DNA from: Neofusicoccum parvum
Taxonomy: Eukaryota > Ascomycota > Dothideomycetes > Botryosphaeriales > Botryosphaeriaceae
Length of the DNA: 64,000 bases
NCBI GenBank assembly: GCA_020912385.1
Contig: CP087209.1
Coordinates: 2,914,001-2,978,000, forward strand
Direction of reading: 5' to 3'
Shown one piece after another: positions 1 through 10,771 of the stretch. Every line of letters begins with the position of its first letter. Positions within the stretch are counted from its first letter, which is position 1. The notes under the pieces were generated by a model. It had not been told where the DNA came from. It saw nothing but the letters and a program-made list of their open reading frames with translations, and did no database searches. Position numbers and translations under genes: made by a program.

Positions 1-2034
1 GGACAGATGACGCTCAGGCCTGCTGGCCGGCCGGGAGAAGTTCTGGAAAACCTTCAAGCAACGTTGGCCGCAGGGATTCCCCAGCTGTGGCCCAATTGAC
101 CGCCAGATCTCAGCCTTGCGGACAGCCCAACGGCTCGCAGAGAGGCCCCGGTCGGAGCAGCAGCGGCTGCAAGCGGTGAGACCCCGGGGGCGTTGGATGG
201 AAGCGGTCTGCAGGGTGTTGATGTGTTCATGTTGCTTCGTGCTGCTTATCTCGGTGCTTCTTTTGGTGCGAGCGAACGTTCATGCGGACGTGCAACGGTG
301 GCCGGTCTGGTGTTTTGGGATTAGGTTGCTTTGGCGAGAAACGGGCCGTTTGCGAAGGGAAGCAGAGTTTGATGGAGAAAGGCAAAACAGACGGCTGGTG
401 TTCCTGGCCGACGAGGCCGGACAGAGCTGGCGCTCGAGGGAAGCACGCGAGACGGCTCGCGCAGGACAGAGAGGCGGAGAGATTGGCGCAAGACGCGGAA
501 TGCAGGACGTCGTGGAGGCCGGAGGGCATCCACGGACCACGCAGACCACGCAGTCCAAGCTCCCTCCAGTGACGTCTGGGGCCACGACGGATTCCCGTCT
601 CTGGAAACAGGCTGCCCGTTTGGAGAGGCTCGCTACGGCACCCTTTCATGTGGCCGGCGACGACAAGCTCATCGGCGCCCCGTCCACGGACCAGGCGCTG
701 CGCCCACGCTTCCTGCGATGGCCCGCACCCGTGCGCCCCTTGCTGACAGCGTGGTTGGGATGCGCGCGATAGGCTGCTGGTGCTTCCGTGGAGAAACAGC
801 AGCAGTCCCCACCCCGACGATGTTCATCAAAACTCGGGGCGCACGTCATGTGGTTGCCGGCCTGACTCGGCTGCTCGTGCGCTGCGGTGCCCCTCCACGC
901 TCCCCTCCACCGGACCTCCCGCATCGCCACGCCCCCCACGGGCTGCCCCCGATGGGCCGCAGGCTGCGGCGTCGCGAGCAGCGGCCTTGCTGACTCGGCG
1001 TCTGCTTCTTGCAGCGGCGGGCGAAACGCGTGCCCTTGGTGGCTCGGTTCTGCGGCCCTTGGACCGACCGGAGCGGCTGATCGTCAATATCCAGCGGCGC
1101 CCCTTTCGGAGATGCGTGCCCAGGCACTCGGCCGCAGGAGCCGAGCGCCCGTCCCGCCGTGCGTTGAGGCTGTCGAATGCCGGCTGGGCCAATATCGAAA
1201 TGCTCAACGCTGGGCTGGCGCCGGATGGCGGCGGGGACGAAGCGCCCTTGGCCTGCGTGCCCCTCGGTTGAACCTGCTCCGCCGAGCGCGCGAGCCGCAC
1301 GGCGAGGGGCTGCTGCAGCCTGAGACAAAAGCACCGACAAAGAGATCACCCGCTGCGCCGCCGCTAGGCATGTGAAAGCCGTCTATTCTTGTGTGAAGCA
1401 TGTCAACATCGTTCCAATTTCTAATTGCTACAAGTCCCAGTAACCGCTGGCACGCTGCATGAAGCGGTTTGCTCGTATCAAGAAAGTCCCATGACCTGCA
1501 GAAAGCACATCTTCCCCAACGCCGAACAGTGGTAGATCAAAATACACGACAGGAAGACAGAACACCGGTGAACAACGCCCCACAACACCTATGCTCCATT
1601 CGGCTGCAGCCGAAGCGATTCGTGGTCTGAAGACGTCGGCCGTGGCAAAAAAAAAAAAAGTGGTATCGGCAACCGGAAGCAGGAACCCAAAGCGGTCTAT
1701 GGAAAGCGAGTCTAGGAGGGAGTTGCTGAGAAATTAACCGCTTGAACACAGCAATCGAAAGCAAATCATTATGCGGGCCCACGGCTATTGGAAGAAACAG
1801 ACGGCGCCTGGGGCTCCGAGGGAAAAGATAAGCCCCGCCGGAGGCGAGGAGGTCGCGTGGCCAATTGCCAGAGAGAATGCTCGGTCGAGGTCGCCGGCGA
1901 CTTTGCACGCCTCGCACTCGCTGGGCAACGGGCCGGAAGACGCTCGGTCGTATTACGACGTTGGTAATTAAAACGAAGCCTTGGGGTCGCATCCAGGTAG
2001 GCCATTACGAGAGAGAATCGGCAAGGCCCGCAGA
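1..2034. other. Non-coding stretch, left edge
   Basis: Open frames here overlap on both strands, have no family resemblance, are rich in Arg/Pro/Ala as expected of GC-rich random sequence, and mostly lack a credible ATG context. A run of 13 A lies near 1647-1660. The right end is probably the 3' flank of the FYVE gene on the minus strand. I see no gene. Confidence 0.6.
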
Positions 2035-3277
2035 CTAGAACGTGCTCCAGTTCCAATCGCGGGGCACGCTGCCCACATAGCTGCCGACCTTGTGGGCTTG
2101 CGCATGGGCTTGCGCCACGCCGCGTGGCTGGGGAAGCTGCAGACCCTGAGGCTCTGCCCGCGTCTGTGCCAGCCCATCAGCGGTGCTGCTGCTGCCCTGA
2201 GAGCTTGCGGAGTTGGTTCGGCTCTTGCGTGCCGCCTCCCACTGCCGGTACGCGGACCAGCAGTTGTCGCAGGCACGCGACTGTGTCCCGCTGGGGTGGA
2301 ACAGCGCATCTTGATCGAGCTTGATCTCGTGGGAGCTGTGCTCGTAGCAGAAGATGTCGCCACAGCGCCGGCAGTGGTGCCGCCGGCAGAACATCGTGAA
2401 CGGCCTGCCGCACCCGTTGGCGTTGCATTTCTCCGTGTCTTCGTTTGACTGGCAGCAAAGTTAGCTCGGGACTCAAGACGTTTGCTCATCCAGCGTGCAT
2501 GACGGTAGTGCTTTCCGAGAGGGGTGGAGATGCTGGCATGCTGACAACGTGGTGCCGCAAGGGAGGGTTGACAGGTGCATATGCACGCTGCTAGCGGCGA
2601 ACGGGGAAAGCCCGTCCCACGAACAACCTCTCCGTCGATGGCGCAATAGAAGCAGCAATCCACACACAGCAATGGCGCAGCCATCAGGGTGCATGTCGCA
2701 AGCGATCCATATATGCCTGGGGCTCCTTCAAAAAGCGAGCATCCCCCTTCGACTCCTCCGCCCGAGCGTCACCGTCATCCGCCAAGCCGGGGAGGCGAGA
2801 GTATGACGCGCAAAATCCAAAGACTAAGCAGGCAGAACTAAAATAACTTACCTTCCAGTGATTCCTCGAAGGCGGACCAGTCACCGGCCCTATGGCGCTA
2901 CCCTCATCGCTTGCGATCCTCTGGATCTCCGAGTATGTTGAGCCGAAGCTATCCGCTGTTCCCCGCCTGGCGAAGCTAGTCGACGTCCTCTCGACCGGCG
3001 ACATCGGGTCGCTGCCTTTGGGAGGCGAGGAGCGCTGTGGCCTTTCGGTCGGCCTCAGAGCGGCGGGAACGTACATCGGGCACTTCGGAGGGCGCAGCTG
3101 GCGCGTGTGGACCGCCAGGTGGTGTGGTATTTGCGTGGGCGATACGTTCGTGGGCGTCGCGGTGCCCGAATTTGTCGGAGAGTAGGGGTTGTACTGGACT
3201 CCGCCCCGGTACGGGTACTGCTGCTGCTGGAACGCGCTCGGCATGATGTTCGTCGCGGTCGGAATCCCAGTGGCCAT
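2035..3277 (-). CDS. FYVE zinc-finger protein
   Basis: Two exons, 3277-2852 and 2448-2035, encode 279 aa. FYVE domains bind phosphatidylinositol 3-phosphate on endosomes and vacuoles. Exon 1 is a disordered Pro/Ser/Gln-rich region ending in His-Trp-Lys. Exon 2 supplies the zinc finger, including the signature RRHHCRRCG, the preceding CNANGC pair and the following CDNC pair, so all eight Cys/His-type ligands appear present. Joining GTAAG at 2851 to CCAG at 2449 keeps phase 0 and yields WKSNEDTEKC, which fits the W-x-x-D start of FYVE domains loosely. The 403 bp intron is much longer than others in the window. After the finger come about 60 low-complexity residues. No other domain is visible, so the protein is probably an endosomal adaptor. 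The exact orthologue is not recognised. Confidence 0.85.
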
Positions 3278-4707
3278 CGTGTCGGAGTTTAGGGGAGATA
3301 CGGCGGTGAGCAGGTGGGTGGTGGAGGGAGCGGTCGATGAGGCGTGAGAAAAGGCGAGAGGGAGGGCCCGCGGAGGTATATGTGCGGCGGTGCGTGGTGG
3401 CGGGTGGGTGACAAGTGCTTAGTCGTGGTCGCGTGCGTGGTCGCGTTGTGGTTTGGGGTACGGCGCCCTGGAGCGAGCAAGGCGTGGACTAAAGTAGGAC
3501 GGGAGGCAGAAAGCGGTCTGCAGACCCTTGACTCGGTGAGAGATAGGTGAAGCTTGTTTGCTGGCGGCGGGAGCGCGTTGGCGGATCGGCGCAGCGCTGG
3601 AGCGGATGCGACGATAAGAGAGGGCTGCCGGTTGGCGATACGATATAGAGGAGGCGGGCGATTGGACGAAACAAGGCCTGGGGAGCCTGAGGTCGCACAA
3701 GCAGGAGATGGGAAGCAGCAGCGGCGCGTCTATGGGAGGCGGGCGCAGCGGCACGGCATGGCGGCGATTCTAATAAGAGGGCGGAGGGTCGCAGAATAAT
3801 GCCGTCGCGCCGTGAAGGGAGGCTGACGATGCGCTCGAAGCCGTTGCCGTTAGCCACGGGCCCCATCCACGCAGCGCCGCCGAGCGCAGACCCGAGCGTG
3901 CACGGGCGCCGCAATCACTAAAGGCTGCGCTGGATTGGGCAAGCGCTTCCATCGCATATCTCTCCGCCCGCCGCGCCGGGTCTGCATCCAGCAGCTGCGC
4001 CGGCGACAGCGCCCGGGTGCGTGCGTAAGAATGGCTTCCGTGTAGCGTGCGCCGGTGTGCTGCCATCCACACCAGCGGCCAGCGAGCCCGCCGCCCTCAG
4101 CGCCCGCCGGCAGTTGTGTGGCAAGCTGGCGGTGCGCCCGCCGACAATCAGGCTGCCGGCAGCCCCAGCAGCCTCCGCGCCCGCCGGCTTCTTGGCCTGC
4201 GTCTGAGCCGGCGCAGAACCCCTGCGTCGCTGCCCGTGTTGTTTTTACCTCATCTCTCTTATCGCCGCCCGTTGATTGGCCCGGCTGCGCCGCCTCGCCC
4301 AGGATCGCACGTGCGCCGCTCGCCTTCGCCCTGCCCGCTGCCTGGCGGCCAGCGTCGGGCGGCAAACATGCCAAGCGCCTCCTGCGCTCCAGCAAACACG
4401 CCAACTGCTTCTGGCGCGCGTTCTGGAAGACACCCTGACGCGTGTAGGTGAACTGCGTCTTCCTCGGCTCCGCGCGTGTTGGCCATCACCGCGACCGCCG
4501 TCGCGCTGAGCCTCCATCTCGTGAAAACGCGGGGAACATGCAGCGTCGTCCCCTTACTTAGCCGCCCGGCCGGCCTGCAGCCTGCCACAGCGTCTGCTTT
4601 GCATCTTCCCGCCATTTTGCTGTTGCCCGCCCGCGGTGCCAACTCCGTGAGCAGCGTGCCTCTCGCCGTTGGTATTGTCGCCGCATTCCGATTTCGCGCC
4701 CTTCGTG
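3278..4707. promoter_or_regulatory. Divergent intergenic region, FYVE gene / alcohol oxidase
   Basis: This 1.4 kb gap separates two genes transcribed away from each other, so both promoters must lie here. It is GC-rich. Overlapping open frames on both strands show no recognisable protein. I see no clear TATA element or protein-coding segment. Confidence 0.5.
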
Positions 4708-7053
4708 ATGGCTGCGCCCTCTGCCGAGACCGTCTCGGTCAGGGAAAGCCCGTTGCCCCCGCTCGCGGGCGAGAATCCTCTATCGCCGGCCCAGTGGACC
4801 ACGCTCCTTGCCTTCGCCGACGCTGTGGTCCCGTCAATAGCGCCGTCGGCTACCGCCGCGCCTGCGACGCAGCTCGCGGTTGACGCGAACGACTATGCTA
4901 CTGCACTCGCCAATGTGCAGCATCTGGCCGGTCCAGACGTTGACCCAGACCTCTCCGCCGAGTACCTTGCCGAAACCCCATCAGCATGTCCGGCCTTCCG
5001 GGAGAACATTCACCGCTTGATGGCCCAGCACATTCCGGTCGATGTCAGGAAGCAGCTGCTGATGGTCTTGAATGTCCTAGAGTTAGTCCAGGGCGCTGAA
5101 ATGAGCTACACCAAACTAATTGGATTCCAGCACGCGGCCAGGCGCCCTGGTGATGACTGGGTACTCGACACCCTTCGCAGAACAGCCGGTCCACATCCGG
5201 ATAGCAATTCTGCAGAGCTGGAGGACCGCAAGGACGCCAATATTCCGCCAGCTAAACAGATTGCTCACTACCCTTGTCAAGCAGAATTGGGCAAAATCAA
5301 GTGCGACCCTGAGTCGAGTTCTGGGATTTCCGCGTTTTCCCGTCCATGCAACTATCGGCAAAGGATATGACTTTGAGTTCATCCAGGTTCCTCCAGGAGA
5401 CGGCCCGGAGACGATTGAGACAGACGTCGTCATAGTTGGAAGCGGATGTGGCTCTGGGGTATGCGCTAAGAACCTGGCGGAAGCGGGCCATCGGGTCCTT
5501 GTGGCAGAGAAGTCGTATTACTGGCCCCCGGAGCATCTCCCAATGAAAGAGTCGGAAGGCTTCAGTCATCTATTCATGAACGGTGGGTTCGTCATCTCAG
5601 ATGAAAGCTCGGTAAACGTAACCGCGGGCCAAACGTTCGGTGGTGGCGGTTTTGTGAATTGGTCTGCGTCCCTGCAGACCCAAGGGTATGTCCGTCAGGA
5701 GTGGGCGGATCAAGGCCTGCCTTTCTTTACCTCGGCAGAATTCCAAAAGTCCTTGGATACTGTTTGCGAGCGCATGGGTGTTGCGGCTGAGCCTGTGAGG
5801 CATAATCCGACCAACAACCACCTTCTTGAAGGTGCAAGAAAGCTTGGATGGTCACACAAGGCCGTACCTCAAAACAGTGGAGGTGCCGAGCACTACTGTG
5901 GATACTGTAGCATGGGTTGTGCCTCGTGTGAGAAACAGGGACCGCACATCTCTTTTTTGCCAGACGCCGCGCGTGCCGGGGCCGAGTTCATCGAGGGTCT
6001 TGAAGTCCAGAAAATTATATTTGAGGAGAAAAAGGGAAAGAAGGTTGCTGTTGGTGTTCGAGGGGTATGGGCGTCCCGGGATGAGCATGGAGGTCTTTCG
6101 GGGTCGTCGCGTATCCAGAGGGAGGTGGTTGTGAAAGCAAAGCGCGTCATTGTTGCTGGCGGTGCGATGATGAGTCCCCTTCTACTCCTTGGCTCAGGTC
6201 TCAACAATCCAAACATCGGACGGCATCTCCATCTTCATCCAGTGTCGTTCCTCGGCGCAGTCCACAAGGAACGTACGAATCCGTGGGAAGGAGGCATTCT
6301 GACCTCCGTGGTCAACGAGTTTGAAAATCTTGACGGAAAGGGCCACGGCGCGAAACTTGAAGCTGTCACTATGCTCCCCTCGGTCTGGCTCACGCTTCCT
6401 CCATGGACAGGCGGTCTTGAATATAAGAGTTTTGCGCCTCGCATGAAGCACATGGTCGGGTACATCTCGTTGGCACGGGATCGAGACACTGGGCGCGTAT
6501 ACCCAGATCCCGCGGATGGGCGCTGTCGATTTTCGTACCCGCTCTCCTGGTTTGATAAGAAGAACATCCTCGAGGGAGTTGTTGGGCTTGCGAAGCTCCA
6601 GTATGTTGCTGGCGCAAGCGAGATATTTACGACAATTCCTGGATGCCCGCCGTTCAAGCGCGTGGAAGCAGAGACTGAAGAAGACCTTGAGGGGATCAAC
6701 AACAAGAAGTTCCAGGAGTGGCTCAAGGAGATCAGAAGAAATGGCTTCCCGTGTCCGGAGACAATGTTTCTGAGTGCCCACCAAATGGGGACCTGCCGTA
6801 TGGGCGCGTCCCCGAGGACGAGTGTTGTGGATCCCGATGGCAAGGTGTGGGGGACGGAGGGGTTGTATGTGGCGGATGCCAGCGTCTTCCCGAGTGCCAG
6901 TGGAGTCAACCCGATGGTAACCGTAATGGGTGCGTGCTGTCTTGCAAATTCGCTCGTCCGATGGGTGCTAACAAGTGTACAGGCATTGCAGATTGGCTGT
7001 CGCGAAACATCTCAGCACATATGGCGAAAGAGCAAGAAGTGGCTAGACTGTAG
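4708..7053 (+). CDS. FAO1: Long-chain fatty alcohol oxidase (GMC family)
   Basis: Three exons, 4708-5081, 5131-6929 and 6983-7053, give 747 aa, the usual length for fungal fatty alcohol oxidases. These FAD enzymes oxidise long-chain alcohols to aldehydes with release of H2O2, usually at peroxisomal or ER membranes. Visible features: an N-terminal oxidase-specific region (about 1-200), the FAD-binding motif VGSGCGSGV near residue 225, a Cys-rich HYCGYCSMGC segment near 380, and the C-terminal SAHQMGTCRM block near 672 carrying the conserved GMC histidine. Intron 1 (49 bp, GTTAGT..CCAG with CTAAT branch) restores VLDTRPGAL. Intron 2 (53 bp) restores MVTVMGIADWLSRN, the typical C-terminus; reading through it gives a nonhomologous tail. 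The ATG at 4708 is chosen because the upstream in-frame extension starts only at TTG. Confidence 0.93.
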
Positions 7054-8188
7054 ACCGAGAAGCATTTCGAGGCGAGCGGCACTGCTGTTGTAGGAATGTG
7101 GCCCGGCGACGTAGATTGGTCTGTTCGGGTGACTGGGAGAGTCACATTGAGGGCGTGTCGCCTGATGCGGCTACTGGGCAAGTGTGTGACGACGGCGTCA
7201 CATCGACGGGGGCAACGGCGAGGAGCAGAACGCTAGCGAGGCCGCGATGGCCAGGGGTTCATCGAGCAGCATCTTCGATTCGAAACGCGATATTTTAATT
7301 GTGGAATTGTGTTCCTGCATGTGGCTCGTGACTTTGCGGGTGAGGCTCGGGGCCCAGACACGCATTGCCTCTTTGGGCGGCGAGGTGTGGATAGTTTGTC
7401 GTCATGCGCGCGCGCGGTGTCTCGGGGCATGGCCTCGCTGTCGCGCAGCGGCCGGTGGCGAGGACGAGGGCAGTGCTTGTCTGCAGACCGGTGAGGGGTT
7501 GCCGTCGTCGCGACCGTCGCACTGCCCAAAGCAGCAGCATCGGCGGCCGCCCCGTCTGAGCGCCCCAGTGCCTCTCCATGTTTCGGTCGGGCCGCGGCAG
7601 GTGCGTGCATTTCAGGGTCTGTCTCGTCGCGGCACCGGCAGCCGGAACAGCACGCAGACGTCACAGTGCGTGAGCCCGCTGCACCCGTTCACCACCACAT
7701 CTGACGTGCATACACGCGGTGGTGCGGCCTGGGCTGCCAATCGCTGGCGCTCCGCGTCCTGCGAGCTGCCCACGTTGCCGGCCGGGTCTCAGCGGCGCGC
7801 GGATCGGCCAGGCTCAGCCCAATCAGCCTGACGTGTGCGCGGGTTCGTCCCAGAGCCATCCCAGACAACCTGCTGCACCGCCTCGGGCCTGTTACGATTC
7901 CATGCGCGCCTTCCGCATTACGGGCTGCGAGCCTTTTTGCATAAATCCATCTGCCTGCCTGTCGCGACGGCCGTTTCCCACCGACGTCAACCACCGACCG
8001 ACGCACGTCAACCGCCAACTGCCACCCGCCGGCCATCCACAGTCATCAAAGCTTCCGTGCGTCTGTGCCGCGCCTGTGCCACGCCCACGTAAACTTTTCA
8101 TCGCCGACACCTCGCCTCCATCACCGCCGCGAACGAGCCCTCGAGAAATACCCCGCAGCCCCCATCGCCGGCCTCACCAGCTACCGCC
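7054..8188. other. Intergenic region with GNAT promoter
   Basis: About 1.1 kb between two plus-strand genes. The right 250 bp is pyrimidine- and CCA-rich, which suits a fungal 5' leader of the acetyltransferase. Open frames here have no recognisable content. No coding feature is supported. Confidence 0.5.
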
Positions 8189-8980
8189 ATGTCGCAATTC
8201 ATATCCTTCCTGCCGCCAACGGCCTCGCTGGCCACATCGTACGACCGCACCAAGCCCGCCGCCGACCAGCCTGCTCGCGATATTCCCACAACCTTCAAGG
8301 ACGCCATGACGGTTCGCGAGCGCGTCTTCGTCGAGGAGCAAGCCGTGCCTCTGCCCAACGAATTCGACGACGACGATCCGCGCAGCTTCCACTGGGTCGT
8401 GTACGCCTCAGTTGGAACATCGAGCGGCGGCAGCAACGGCGCCTCGCCTCTCTCCGATGACTCGCCTACCAACTCTAGCTCCCCGTCGCCGCAGGAGGAG
8501 CGTCGCCAAAGCGACCCGAGCGCCAACCGCGTTGCCGTCGGCACCATTCGTCTCGTGCCACCGCCTCACCCGCCCCACCCCGCACCTTCGGACGAACACA
8601 AGCTGGACAATTCTCTACACGCACCGGCAACCGGACCGCATGTCGAGCCATACATCAAGTTGGGTCGTCTTGCCGTCCTGCCGGCATACCGCAAGTTGGG
8701 ACTGGCGGCCCTGCTGGTGCGCACCGCGCTGGACTGGGCCTCACAGAACAGCGTCCAAGTACTGAGCCCGCCGCGTCCCGAGGAGGTTGAGATGGCCAAA
8801 ATCGAGGGTCGTGAGGAGGATCTCGAGTCCTGGAATGGCGCCACGCTCGTCCACGCACAGGTGCAGCTTGAGAGATTCTATGGCCGCTTCGGCTTCGTTA
8901 AAGATGAGAAGATGGGAGAGTGGGACGAAGAAGGCTGCAGGCATATAGGCATGTGGTTGACCCTCAAGTTGCGCGAGTAA
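8189..8980 (+). CDS. GNAT-family N-acetyltransferase
   Basis: A single-exon gene of 263 aa. It resembles the Gcn5-related acetyltransferase fold: VRERVFVEEQAV near 42-53 matches the start of the fungal GNAT group that includes glucosamine-6-phosphate acetyltransferase-like proteins. The acetyl-CoA loop is LGRLAVLPAYRKLGLAALL at about 158-176 (motif A, R-x-x-G-x-A). A C-terminal LERFYGRFGFV at about 230 is the usual beta-alpha end of the fold. Between the first strands and motif A lies a Ser/Pro-rich insert (residues about 75-150) that is probably a disordered loop. The ATG sits in a good context (CCGCC ATG). The substrate cannot be told from sequence. Confidence 0.88.
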   Translation: MSQFISFLPPTASLATSYDRTKPAADQPARDIPTTFKDAMTVRERVFVEEQAVPLPNEFDDDDPRSFHWVVYASVGTSSGGSNGASPLSDDSPTNSSSPSPQEERRQSDPSANRVAVGTIRLVPPPHPPHPAPSDEHKLDNSLHAPATGPHVEPYIKLGRLAVLPAYRKLGLAALLVRTALDWASQNSVQVLSPPRPEEVEMAKIEGREEDLESWNGATLVHAQVQLERFYGRFGFVKDEKMGEWDEEGCRHIGMWLTLKLRE

Positions 8981-10771
8981 AAGACGAGTAAAGGAGCTCC
9001 GCAGAGGGCTGGCCAGTGCATTTGGGCTCTCTTCAAGAGAGCCAAGCGCTGCAGAAATTACGATGGCACGACTCTAGATATCCCCCTCCGTTGCTTTCGC
9101 TTGTTCAAGCTCTATATTCGAGGGGCATCACATCAGGGCCTTCTTCACAGATGGGAGGTTTCGGATTTTCTTGACCCTTGATAAAATAGAATACTGGCTT
9201 TGTACTATTTTCTCGTACGCTCAATAGACCACACACTTGCACACTTCTTGCGGCTGTGTCTCTCCTTATGTTTCCGCTGTTTCCGGGAGCATTTACCAGG
9301 TCATACTGAGCTACCTCGCCTCATAACACACCGGTCGCACAAACTTCGACGTGCCAACTGACTCGCACGTCTTGATCGGAAGAGACTCCGTGTAAGCCGC
9401 CCGCTGCCGCGAACTACCGAAAGCAGAAAAGCGCCATTCCACTCGCACATCCCCCGCATTTCTCGCGCCTCTCGACTGTCGATCAGTACCGCCGACTCGT
9501 ATTCGGAGGGTGGTCGTCCAGAAACGATGAGAATCGGCGCCATATCGTCATGCGGGAGCTTAAGCAACGCGGCAAACCACTCGGATCCGGACATGTTGCC
9601 GACGCACAGGGCCTATGCGGACATTTGCGGGGTGATCGAGATCGATAGCGCTCGGGTGGGCCCCTTTGATGTTGATTTTCTTTGCGGCATCGGCCGTGCT
9701 CTTTTTTTTTTGTGAATCTTTTGCCCTGCATGCCGGTAACCGTGGAGGGGCAAGAATAAACTGTAAGGCTCGGGCCGCTGCTGACAGTTTTCAGCCGCGC
9801 GGGCCGAGATTCCTGGTTGCAGCGCCGTTGTTTGAATTACATCACAGGTAACTTGCTGTGGCGTTCTTTTGGGGTTATTCTCCAATCAATCCCCCCGGCG
9901 ACAGGAAGGTGAGTGTAGAACAAGATTATATAAAATCAAATTGTGCCAAAATATCCGGAGCGAGCTTGGGGTTGGGAAGCAAAGCCGCCGAGGTGTTGAT
10001 TTACTAAAACGACGTGTTTGATGTCCCGACGGCGACTCTTGTCTTTTCTTCATCATGATAGCCCGGTCCATGCAAAAAGCGAGCCCGACTGTCTGATGCG
10101 ATATGGGCACTGAGAATATCCGGCAACGTACCTGCAGGTGCCCCTCCCTGCAGAGACCCTTGGAGTGCAGTGCGAGGGTCGGTCGCGAAGGCCGGGCGGC
10201 TGTCAGCCCTGTGAAGCCCGGTGTTTGGCCCAAGCTTTGGCGCAGCGGACCCATGCCGGCGATCCCGGGCTACTGGCCGTCAGGCTGCCGTGTCTCGTCT
10301 GCTACTTCAGAAGAGATTGGCGGTCCTCACGGGTTACAAACCACATGTCGATGCACCAACCTGGCTGGGTTCTGCGTCTGCCGGTGCCAGAAGCTGCGTA
10401 TGAACCGCGGGGCCTGAAGCGCGCTAGCAGTGTAGACATTGAGATGAATGGAGCAGGCAGTAGTACGATCACCGCACTTGCTCTCGCTGGCCGCAGAAGC
10501 TCGCCCGGAGACAGCCTGCGAGCGCGGAGTGAAACGGTGCGCCGACCCCGCTGCTCCCAGCCATGACACGCGTCTTGGCGCGTCGCGTGGTATTTATGTT
10601 CTTGCCCTCCGCACCCACGACACCACCTCTCCTCCGCCGTCGACGCAACCTTACCTTCGCTGCAACGTCAACCTGCTCTTCCGCGCCCGGGATCCCGTAT
10701 GGGACTCGCCGCGCTCTACCGCGATCCTTATCCGCCTACATTCTGAACGCGCACTGCTTCTTTCCGGCAAG
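8981..10771. other. Intergenic region
   Basis: A 1.8 kb gap that is less GC-rich than its flanks. The first few hundred bases will be the 3' UTR of the acetyltransferase, and the last few hundred the promoter of the 7TM-RGS gene, where a run of pyrimidine-rich leader precedes 10772. No open frame resembles a protein family. A T-tract of 10 lies near 9702-9711. Confidence 0.5.

Noticed and set aside
116..772. 218-codon frame at the left edge
   Set aside because: Overlapped by frames on the other strand, non-standard start, no recognisable pattern.
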